Part shown: positions 21,154 through 30,803 of the stretch, one piece after another
How positions within the stretch are numbered: position 1 is the stretch's first letter
Layout of the letters: the number at the start of each line of letters is the position of its first letter
From: Zygophlyctis sp. KS116
Taxonomy: Eukaryota > Chytridiomycota
Reading direction: 5' to 3'
Length of the DNA stretch: 64,000 nt
Assembly: GCA_054661495.1 (NCBI GenBank)
Contig: BAAFSQ010000007.1
Coordinates: forward strand, 1-64,000
The notes under the pieces: model-generated
The model's database searches: none
Told to the model about the DNA's origin: nothing
Seen by the model: the letters and a program-made list of their open reading frames with translations, nothing else
Translations under genes and position numbers: made by a program

Positions 21154-22935
21154 ATGGGCAATTCCAATTCAAACTTGGTTCATCCTAGACGTCCTATTAA
21201 AGTATTTAAAGGCTTTGATGGACTGATTGTAAAGAGTGCAGAAGACAATTTGAGAATTGAAAAGACTGACCATCAACCAAAATCATCTGATAAACTTAAA
21301 ACGATGCCCAACATCCAGAATATATCTTCTGCTCCATTCATTCTTGATAATCAAAGAGAATATTTTTCTCATGAAGATGGACGTAAGGAGGATATCAGAA
21401 ACTCACAATCATTTACAACAACAGAAATACCATCTGCAGCCAATATTCCTCAGCAAACACATTCCGTTGAGATCCTCATGCCAGAAGACAAATCGAAAGA
21501 TAACCCATCAGTCTCGCATGCTAGTAGTAGTACGTCACCAGTTGTATTTACGGACAATGTAATCACTATTATCACTCGAACTGGATCAACGAAAAATGAA
21601 CTTGGAACACCGATTTTGAAGAAAACAATTGGGCAAGTGATCCCAATCACTCCTTTGATGGAAGTCTCTGCTGAAAATGCGGGAGTATCTGGAAACACAA
21701 CAACATCATACTCTCTAGAAGTAAGTAAATTTGAATCTTTGGTAGATTCAAATGTGCCAAGCTATGGATCTGTTGATTGGTCAACTGATGAAAACGATTT
21801 ATCTTCATCTTTTAGTATTTCTCGGCAAACACAAGAATGTACAAATATGGATATGAGGAAAGAGATTTTTAGTTGCAGATCAACTACTGATATGTTAAAA
21901 TTAATTTCTGATGAGGATGATATAGATCGAAAAAATAAACTACTTGCAAAGAGAAGGAACTTGCAAAAATCATTGATAAAGTACAACTCATGTTCAACGA
22001 TATATCCAAACGGGTTATTTGCATTCTCAGGGATTAAAGATATTCTTCATAGGTACTTTTTAAATCTCTAAATACATATAGTGTTTCGTATTTTTTAGAG
22101 CATCAAATTCAAAGAAATGTTTTTTCTAGGAATATAGTTAAAACTGAAGATATATTCTCAGAAAAACTGAATCCTATATCGGTATGCTTAAATATTATTT
22201 ATTTGAAGAGGCACTTCCAATCATATAAATCTATTCCAGATAATGAAGTAATTTACAGGTTTTTAGAGTGCATATTTCAATCTGCTGAATTGAATGTAGA
22301 AACTGCAATATTATCACTAGTAATTTCTGTGATTATTAATAGCTAGATTTACGTTGAACGATTATTGCTAAATACTGAAATTACTCTATATTCTTGCAAT
22401 TGGGCTAGAATTGTTTTGGGTGGAATAATGCTTGCTTCAAAGGTTTGGGATGATCATGCCATTTGGAATGTTGATTATTGTCAAATTTTTCCGGAAATGC
22501 GAGCATCAGATCTGTAACTAATTTATATTGATTAAATATTTAGAAATAGATTAGAAAGAAGATATTTGCTCGGCTTAGAATATAGTGTTAATGTTCGTCT
22601 TTCAACATTCACAAAGTATTTCTTTGCACTGAAAGAGTTTGCTGAAAACTTTAAACCTTTAACTCGTGATTCTAAAGCGCTAACGAGCAACGAGTACAAG
22701 AAATGGAATGTAAGTTGAAGATATTCCTGATTAATAGCTAAAAATTGACGATTCAGCTGATAAAAGTACGTCAATAGATAGCATCAATGAACATGATGAG
22801 CCTCCCCAAAATGGAATGATACTCAAGCTATCAACTCGACTCTTGGAAGAGCTTCAGAGCTGCTCAACAAAGTTGGACAGATCAGTAAGTGACAGCTTCT
22901 ATACTCCCACAAGCGCACCTGCACAGATTCTTTGA
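21154..22935 (+). CDS. CCNY: cyclin Y
   Basis: About 555 aa from four introns (27-30 nt), plus one optional 27-nt intron near 22181 without stop codons. The chosen ATG gives MGNSNSN, an N-myristoylation signal like that of animal cyclin Y. An in-frame ATG at 21100 overlaps the AK9 tail and is less likely. A long Ser-rich linker is followed by SCSTIYPNGLFAFSGIKDIL and the cyclin box: ERLLLNTEITLYSCNWARIV and LASKVWDDHAIWNVDYCQIF. Cyclin Y recruits CDK14/16 to membranes, acting in Wnt/LRP6 and ciliary signalling. No CDK14 is in the window. Confidence 0.9.
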
Positions 22936-22980
22936 TTTGTTTATTTAATACCAATGAAGATAATTGTGTGACGTTTCTTT

Positions 22981-23016
22981 CTTGCGTAAGCAAGCACATA
23001 AAGTCCCGAGTGGGAC
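22981..23016. other. two adjacent tetraloop hairpins
   Basis: CTTGC-GTAA-GCAAG (22981..22994) and GTCCC-GAGT-GGGAC (23003..23016), eight bases apart, lie between the cyclin Y stop and the ATAT1 start. Both stems are perfect 5-bp helices. Together they could form in a 3' UTR of CCNY, a 5' UTR of ATAT1 or a small RNA. No known RNA family was recognised. Confidence 0.4.
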
Positions 23017-23041
23017 AGCCGATACATCTTTAAATTGAATA

Positions 23042-24451
23042 ATGGAATTCAGATTTGATCTAGGAACAGTTTTACGCCGTCCAGTTTCTATATTTTCTGC
23101 AGATGATCTTCCCCGCCATGCACCGACGTAAGAATCTATGATTTAAATCAAGATTGGAAAAAACAGTTGAGCTGATTGATGAATTAGGAATACGAAGCGC
23201 AAGGGTAGAGTCCTCTAAAATTAAGAATAGGCACAAGATCTCAGAGGTCCGGTCACCACAACTGCAAAGCTGAAATATGATCGCAATCACAGGGTCTATA
23301 TAATGCGACAAGTTTTGCCAATATATTCATCTGATCAAGACTTAAATTTTAGTGGTATTCATGGAGGACTTGCCGGCGAAGGAATGAAAACAGTTGCAGT
23401 CGGGATGATCAAAGTTGGTCAAAAAAATCTATACATGGTGGTAAAAGTTCTTCATATGTATAATATTTTTAGGACGAATATGGTAGACAGCTAAATATTA
23501 GGCCTTTGAGTGTTTTGGATTTTTACATTCATGAAGAGTTTCAAAGAAAAGGTCGCTTTATAAATCATAATCTTTTTAGGATACGGGAAAAAATTATTTG
23601 ACTATATGCTCATGATAGAATCTGAAATACCAGGACATTTGGCATACGATCGTCCTTCTCCCAAGTTTCTAAAATTTCTTCAAAAATATTATGGTCTATC
23701 TGAATGTAAAATACTTAAAATAACAAATATAGATATTCCACAAGTCAACAATTTCGTCATATTTAAGCAATACGGCCTTGAAAATCTTCAGTTGAGTAAA
23801 TTCTGAATTACTTTAAAATCGTTAGATGTTCGTGGAAAGTCTGCAAATTATGAATGCTCTTCTAGGGAAAATTCTCAACAACTAAATAATTTAAATCAAA
23901 TGATCAATCCAGAAAATGTCAAAAATAAAGCAGCAGATGGAAATTCAAAACGATTTTCTGCTATATTAAGTGCCCGAAATCTTTTACAGGATTTGTCTGA
24001 GAATAGACTTCTTGATCAGGACACTATCCAGGAAAAAGATGAAGATGAAACTGCTGGGCTTTTGAATGAAAGATTAAGTTCCTCTAAACTTTCAGTCGAT
24101 TCAACCGGTGAAAATCTTGATGAATCAGAATATAATTCATCCAATTCATCTATAGCATCTTTGAGACAGAATGGATTTGCTGTCGAACAAGCAAAATCAG
24201 CTTCAGATCAATTTAATTCATTGTCTGAATATTGGAAACAACAAGCAGAAAGGCGCCGCTCTCGTATTGGATCACTATACTCTGCAGAACAAAAATGGAC
24301 TCGAATGAAACCACAAATTCCTCCAAAAGACGGAAATAGTCTAACTCCACGTCAGCGTCAACTTTTAAGTGAAACTATTGGATCCGAAAAGGAAGCATAC
24401 GACACTAAAATTGGAAATCTACCCATAAGATGTATTTATTCATCCCACTAA
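23042..24451 (+). CDS. ATAT1: alpha-tubulin N-acetyltransferase
   Basis: Six introns (25-32 nt) yield about 413 aa. The spliced N-terminal domain reads [14 protein letters not shown], then [39 protein letters not shown] and [19 protein letters not shown], then [10 protein letters not shown]. This is the MEC-17/ATAT1 acetyltransferase fold with its acetyl-CoA-binding Q-R-x-G-x-G motif. It acetylates Lys40 of alpha-tubulin inside the microtubule lumen, typical of axonemes. The C-terminal half is low-complexity and Ser-rich. One 27-nt intron (23706..23732) has no stop codon and was recognised only because its removal restores the family alignment. Confidence 0.93.
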
Positions 24452-24517
24452 ATATATAGCTCTAGGCAATCGGCATATTAGTGCCAAAATTATATAAGCA
24501 CATCATAATTTACAATT

Positions 24518-26393
24518 TCACTGGAAAAGCTTTTGCGTAGCTTTAATTTCAATGTTAAGATACGGATCATTCTGTTCTACATCAATCCAGTCCCGAGTTT
24601 TGAGTACAAGAGTCTCAAAAAACATTCTGATAATATCTTTTTTACCCATCTACATTTAAGCATAAATAAAAGTACTTTTGAACTTAAATCGTTAAAGGAA
24701 ATCGCATCTTTCGGATGTTTCAATTTTTCTTTAAGTATCGATATTGCAATCGTGGTTGAAGCATTTATTCCGTTACATATACCATCTTGTGACGCTTTTT
24801 GATTCATTGATTCTTCCGGATGGACATTTTCATTATTTTCTATATTGTCCATGTACGAGTCTCCATATATTAATTCTGGCCTTATTGGAGAGGGGAATAT
24901 GATACTAGATCGATCGACATGTTTTTTCGGGGTGGGTGTAAAGTCGAGAGCACCTACTTGCTCTGTTAGTCCATCGACAAAAGATAAATTCTTTGTAGGA
25001 GTACGAAGTGCATCGAAATCAATTAATGGAGCAAGATCTACAGAGAAATCTTCGTTATAATTTGCATCCCCATTGATGTTATCCAAACTAAAATCATGAT
25101 CAACCATAGCAGCATGATTATTCCCCACAGCTGATGACAAATTCACTACATGTTTAATTAATAAATATACATTCTTTTGCCTCAAGGTTTTCAGCCTGTC
25201 TCGGATCTTCATTTCTAATTTTGGGGTAATTAAACATAAATCTTAGTTCTTTGGGGATATCACTGAATGCAAAATTTGAAATTTTCAGTTCACCAAGGTT
25301 CTGTAAACGCTTCATTTTACGAGAGCATGGGAGATAATTTGGGCATTTGATAATGCTACTGGTATTTCTAACACCATTCATGATTTCATCCATATCTAAT
25401 TCAATAGAGGAATCAAAGGTTAGCTTTCTTTTACGAGCTTGATGATTTGTAGATCCCTTTTTTTTCTTTGCCTTTTTAATTGTATTAACTCTTTCTTTAA
25501 GTAATTAACAAACGTTACCTAGATAAACTAACTTCAAATCCAAGATTCATGTCATCAGGTATTGAGTCATCTTCAATCGATTTTCTTTTATCACCCTTTG
25601 GCGTCAGTAAATGCACGCTATCCATATTTACTGAAAAGTTTGGATTTCCTTCAGGATCAAAGTTTAAATCATTTCCAAAATCATACTGTGGATCCTGATC
25701 AGGTTTTCCATCACTTTGTAAAAACGATTCTCGTTGAAATGGCTGAATCGCATCTGATTGCGGCGCATCTCTCCCAACTTCAATATCCATCGAGTTATTC
25801 ATCATATCTAATGGATCATCAATTACATCGACTTCCTGAAAACTTGTCCCAATCATACGAGGTACTTCTTGAGATAAAGTAATTTCATGAAATCTTGAAC
25901 TTTCACGATGTGACGGTGTCGGAGGAATCGGCTTTTGAATTAATGTTCTATAATATGATCGCAGTTGAATCTTACTTTAAATCAAGCACAGGTTCTAGTA
26001 ATAAAATTTCAAATTCATTGACATTTTCTCCCATTGTGATTGCATTAATCGTAGACATTGCTTGATCTGCAGTTAAATTCACGCTTCCGGGCTTGAAAGA
26101 CATTTTAAATCGAAGAATAGCTTCGTTACAGTCTTCAAGAAGATATTTGGTCTTTTTGGAAAATATTCGAACAATGCCAAGGAGCAATTGGCCCGATAGT
26201 CTTAAAGCCATTGGTGATTCGGACGTCTGATCCATAATAGCATCTAGTATAAGCGCGTATTTGAGTTACCAACAGAAGAATGGATATTAGTTTGAATAAG
26301 TTGGGCCTTTGATAGCTTTCTCTCAAAGTGGGAAGCTAACCATATCTTTGCCAATGCACCTTTTTTGGCAAATAATGCGTCAGAAATTAGCAT
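24518..26393 (-). CDS. RAD21: cohesin kleisin RAD21/Scc1
   Basis: Six exons (introns 25-28 nt) give about 580 aa. The N-terminal SMC3-binding domain reads SDALFAKKGALAKIWLASHF, then ERKLSKAQLIQTNIHSSVDA and LRLSGQLLLGIVRIFSKKTK. The C-terminal winged helix reads GKKDIIRMFFETLVLKTRDW, the SMC1-binding end. The middle is acidic and variable, with a basic KKAKKKKG patch. RAD21 closes the cohesin ring for sister chromatid cohesion. Rec8 is a possible alternative, but the mitotic kleisin fits slightly better. Its start is only 15 bp from the end of the upstream UPF0193 gene on the same strand. Confidence 0.9.
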
Positions 26394-26408
26394 CGGTTAT
26401 TATTAATT

Positions 26409-27107
26409 TTATTTTTCGGAACTCAACAACTGGATTTGATTTAATCTCTATAATTAACTTTAAGAAAATACATACAATAGCTATCTCTGATTCTATCTGA
26501 TGTTTAAATTTATCGCCTTTGTTTAGTGCAGTCATTTCATCTAACCAAGCTCTTCTTTCCTTGATTTCTTGGATTACTATCATTATAACTATTAAACTTA
26601 CACATTTTCCTCTCATCTAATTCCTCCTCATCATCTATAAATTCTATATTTTTGGATTTCTGTTGTTTTAATTCTTCTTCCCCAGCCATTAGATTTTGCA
26701 GCTTCTCTTTTTCCAGTGTCCGATCTTCTAATGATTTAGAGAATATAAAGTTCTTACTGGTAGCTATCGGTCGATAAGGCTCAATTTCAAATGCTCCAGA
26801 CTCAATCATGGAATCTAGCATCCGAATCCTCGGTCTTCTTTTGAGCGGAATCCGTTTACTGGATGAATTATTCACACACGCAGCATCCAACGCTCTAATA
26901 GGCGCAGAATTCAAACCAGGATTAGCTGGAAGAGTCGTTCCATTATTAATAAGTTGATCCATAATCCTACGTTGAGTTTCATTTAGTCTAGATTGTTTGA
27001 TGAGTCCTGATATTAATCATTTGTGAATTACCTTTTATCAGATTTCTAGTGTCTGGACTTAGATGAGATTCATTCATGCGAACTGATCTCTTTCCATTTG
27101 TATTCAT
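26409..27107 (-). CDS. UPF0193 (C22orf23/EVG1) family protein
   Basis: Four exons (introns 25, 25 and 28 nt) give 206 aa. They contain LSPDTRNLIKGLIKQSRLNE near the N-terminus, RRPRIRMLDSMIESGAFE in the middle, and the characteristic IQEIKERRAWLDEMTALNKG followed by ESEIAIRLNQIQLL. The family is found mainly in ciliated eukaryotes and has no known biochemical activity. Other windows would be needed to test co-expression with flagellar genes. The start ATG (MNTNGKRSVRM) is the first in frame. Confidence 0.8.
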
Positions 27108-27183
27108 CTGATCTATATTTGAAAATATCTCAAGCGATCTGTAATCAAATCGGAATCAGACTAAATTTCCGGCTTCAGCTGAT

Positions 27184-28233
27184 ATGAGAAACTTAAAAGG
27201 TTATGGAGCTCATCCGCCCAATCCGCAATGGCCTAACAACGCTGCTCTAGCAATATCTTTTGTTGTCAATTACGAAGAAGGAGGAGAGAATACTGTGTTA
27301 AATGGTGATACTGCGTCTGAAACGTTCTTGAATGAAACGCCAAATGGAATTGCAAGACTGGGCGTAAGAGATATTGCCATGGAATCACAGTATGAATATG
27401 GATCAAGATCTGGAGTGTGGAGGATACTTCGCATGTTTGGGAAATTTGGCTATCGATTCACTTGTTACGCTGTTGGTAGAGCAGTTGAGCAAAATCCTGC
27501 AGCGATTCAATCAATGGAAAATAGTGGACATGAAATAGCATCTCATAATTATAGATGGATTGATTATCAGCATGTGGCCCCAGAGGTTTGTAATTTATTT
27601 AATTTTTTAGATTGAACGGTCTCATGTTACAAGGTGCATAAAATCTATACAGGATGCATCAGCGACCGGTAAAGCTCCGGTAGGTTGGTATACTGGAAGG
27701 GTATCTCCAAACTCTAGGCAAATTGTATGGGAAGAATATAAAAAGGTAAGATTTTTATCTGAATTTTAGTTGGGTCTACCATTGCTCTATGAGTGTGATG
27801 CATATAATGATGATTTACCGTATTGGGTAGATATGGATGGCGAAGGATTATTAATTATTCCGTATACGCTGGATGTAAATGACATGAAATTTAGTGTAGC
27901 TCCTGGTATGCTCGAACTTAATCATTAAAATAAGGATTTGGATCTCCTAATGCATTTTACGACTATCTAAAGAATGCATTTGATGTTTTGTACGCAGAAG
28001 GAAAGGATTCGAATTATCCTTCTCCAAAGATGATGTCCATAGGCTTACATTGTCGTATAATTGGTAATTTTAGATTTTTGAAAATAAAAGGAAGACCAGG
28101 GAGAGCTGCAGAGTTGGAAAAGTTTTTAGAATATGTATCAACTTTTGATGATGTTTGGGTGTGCACTAGAGAAGAAATTGCTAAACATTGGAGAGATAAA
28201 TTTCCTTTTGGCAAAGCAGTTGTTGAACATTAG
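27184..28233 (+). CDS. PuuE-type allantoinase, polysaccharide-deacetylase fold
   Basis: 314 aa after four introns of 24-29 nt. Motifs follow bacterial/fungal PuuE allantoinase: PNPQWPNNAALAISFVVNYE, EEGGENTVLNGD, MESQYEYGSRSGVWRI, GHEIASHNYRWIDY, VGWYTGRVSPNSR, YDDLP-like YNDDLPYWVD, PYTLDVNDMKF and GLHCRIIGRPGR, ending near AKHWRDKFP. It opens the allantoin ring in purine degradation. The spliced GRPGR depends on a stop-free 27-nt intron near 28060. The remaining 28234-28448 shows nothing else. Confidence 0.88.
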
Positions 28234-28448
28234 CTCATTAGTGTTGCCGAAAGTAATAAAATTGGATATGATCGACCTTATTTATCGCACGATTCTTCAA
28301 CACACGTATCAGGATCATGATACTCTCCGAATGCAGCGATCGGTGTTAATACTCCAAATACTACAAAAAATAAGAATTCCCATTCCTATTTCAACCGGTG
28401 TGTTGCATTACAATTATTGACCCAACGATTGAAAATTCTAGTTAAAAA

Positions 28449-29387
28449 ATGTCAAAACTCTGGGTTAAAATTGGAAATTGGCCTAATCAAGTCTCTACTG
28501 AAGACTGTTACAATGTGTATGATTTTCTAGAAGTCTGCAAGATGGATCTTTCTTATAAACTTTGCTCTTATGATGCTGATCAAATCTCTCTTTCAACAAC
28601 TGAAGACGGATCTCCTCTCAGGCCTGGTCTAAATCTAGCTGATATTTCTTCTCAGCCTGGCTATTCAGAAAACGATCATGATCATCCTTTGTTCATTATT
28701 GTTGCTGCTAAAAAGGTTGACATGTTATCAATGGCCTATGGAAAAGCTTCCATGCAATTTATTACTGAAGCTACTGGAGTTAAAAGCTTTGGATACTTTT
28801 GGAAAAATATTCCAGTTGACAAGTGCATTGAAGCTTCTCCAGAATTTGTTGAATTGTTCAAGAAGCATTGTTCAGTCATTGATTCTCTCGCCAACAAAAG
28901 TAGAAGAACTACGATTGAACTTTTTCTACGGGAAATAGTTGCTCAATTCCCAGATTTTATAATCGTTTACGACTATCGTATGACAATAGAGAATGAAGCA
29001 AAGAAAAGACGCTTGAATGGAAACTGTGATTACACCCTCTGCCATCGTGGCCAAAGATGCAGTCCTCATTTGGTCATAATGCAAACAGAAATGGCAAGCG
29101 TTGAATCTTTTTTGCAATGCAGTGCAGCATGTGCTTCTATTCGTTATCGTAGAACGGAAGCTGGATTGGGCAATGTTGAAGTCTATGGCATTATTTCTTC
29201 AGGGTCTAATTGGAGGTTTATTATCATTCGTGAAAGTGGATATTTGAGTGTATCAATAGAATATCTATTGAATATTCGAACATTCATCAAGGAAGAATTT
29301 GATTTAATCTACCGTCTTGTACACTATGTGGTGAAGCAAACTCATCTCAACAATCCTCGTATGACACCTGCAGGTTCTCAAGTCTAA
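28449..29387 (+). CDS. Crinkler-like protein with PD-(D/E)XK-type C-terminal domain
   Basis: Intronless, 312 aa, unlike its spliced neighbours. The N-terminal part resembles the ubiquitin-like header of Crinkler (CRN) proteins (MSKLWVKIGNWPNQVS; DQISLSTTEDGSPLRPG). The C-terminal third has a restriction-endonuclease-like pattern: GNCDYTLCHRG, then PHLVIMQTEM, SVESFLQCSAACASIRYR and VEVYGIISSGSNWRFIII. The aspartate of GNCDY is present. Where family members have E-x-K, this protein has MQTEM, so catalysis is probably lost. CRN proteins occur in oomycetes, chytrids and Rozella as effector-like or host-interaction proteins. There is no signal peptide. Confidence 0.6.
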   Translation: MSKLWVKIGNWPNQVSTEDCYNVYDFLEVCKMDLSYKLCSYDADQISLSTTEDGSPLRPGLNLADISSQPGYSENDHDHPLFIIVAAKKVDMLSMAYGKASMQFITEATGVKSFGYFWKNIPVDKCIEASPEFVELFKKHCSVIDSLANKSRRTTIELFLREIVAQFPDFIIVYDYRMTIENEAKKRRLNGNCDYTLCHRGQRCSPHLVIMQTEMASVESFLQCSAACASIRYRRTEAGLGNVEVYGIISSGSNWRFIIIRESGYLSVSIEYLLNIRTFIKEEFDLIYRLVHYVVKQTHLNNPRMTPAGSQV

Positions 29388-29466
29388 AAATAAATGATTT
29401 TCCTTGAATTTTTAGCTATCAAAACTTTTACAGCCAAATGGTTGGAGAGTGATTAAACCAGTTTTA

Positions 29467-30786
29467 TTAATTTAAAAATACTTCTACTAGTGCTCCACGT
29501 AATCCTGGATGTTTTATATCCCATTTTCTTCTAATATAACCTCCTACAACTTCCAGCAAAAGTGACATATGAAAATATCCCCAAACAAGAGTAATAGCAT
29601 AAAAGAAATTTGCGTTTCCTGAACTTGCATAAATCCACAAGTGAAAGAAAAGAGGTCCCAATATTGAAGCATATAGGAGTGCATTTGTTAAAACAAAGGA
29701 GCTAGTAGCATAATTAATAGCTTCTGGAAATAATGATAGTAAAGCTAAAGACAAACTTGTATCTGAAAGAGAAGGATAAGACTTGAATATAGCCAACATG
29801 GAGCACAAGATATATACTGTAAAAAGATAATCGCCCCTATAAATTTAAATTTTAAACTTTACCTAAATTTCAAACTTATTGGCATTACAAAAATCACAAC
29901 CAAGAATTGAAACAAGCATACGAAAAAAATCCGAAAAGTATTAAACACTTGTATGAAAAAATACCACCAAAGTCCAATATTCGGACTAAGATCTGAAGCC
30001 AAAATTTGTACTTTATAAGTAGAATTCAGCCAATTCCATGATTCAACTTGTGCAGTAGATAGTACCAGTAAACACGCACTACAAAAAGCGAAAACCAGGA
30101 ATCCAGTAAACATTTCCTTCTTGCTTTTACAAGCGTACATCAGTGTTGCAGGAAGTAATAAAATTGGATATAATCCCAGGTAGGAAGCTATTGAGAGAAA
30201 TGACATACTGGCCTTTAGATTTCCTAATTTATCAACTTGAAAAATGTATATTACGATTTGTAGCCATATATATAGAACTTAAAACAAATACATTACATAA
30301 TATTCCCAAAGACTTGCCAGAGCAAGCCATGATCGAATAAGGATTCAGCAAATAGATCCAAGAAACCCATTCCGGGTCCAAGTGTGTTTTCATTGGAATT
30401 GTTTCATCGACTGATTCTTCACTGTCATCAATTGTCCAAATTTCCTCTGGCAGAGAGTTTTTAAAAGATGCTAAATTATAAAGAATAGCAGCGATAATAA
30501 TATCCAAACCAATAAAGACACTGGGCAAGGCCCATTCTGGAATAAACGAAAACAATAAAATTAACAGTGGAGGTTGAGTACATACATCTCCATTATACAC
30601 ATCTAGTCCCTTGTTCCACAGGAAAATGCATTCTTGCACTGGCGTTTAATAAATTAATAAAATACATTTAGTAAACGATGTGAACGGTGTAGATATCTCA
30701 AGCCTCTTTTGGAGCATCTGGGATCCTAATGTGCGAAGAAAGACTAGAAGGAGCAAGACGCTAGACTTTTGCTGTTTATTAATCAT
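29467..30786 (-). CDS. PIGU: GPI transamidase subunit PIG-U/Gab1
   Basis: Four exons (introns 27, 31 and 26 nt) give about 411 aa with many membrane helices. The signal-anchor start is MINKQQKSSVLLLLVFLRTL, followed by LEISTPFTSFTK, DVYNGDVCTQPPLLILLF, IYLLNPYSIMACSGKSLG, LSPNIGLWWYFFIQVF, LAIFKSYPSLSDTSL and LWIYASSGNANFFYAITL. All are PIG-U landmarks. It helps the transamidase recognise GPI anchors in the ER. Use of GPI anchoring is consistent with the predicted GPI protein at 54140. The start is 17 bp after the end of the HECT ligase gene. Confidence 0.93.
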
Positions 30787-30803
30787 TCTTGTAAAGGTAA
30801 ATT

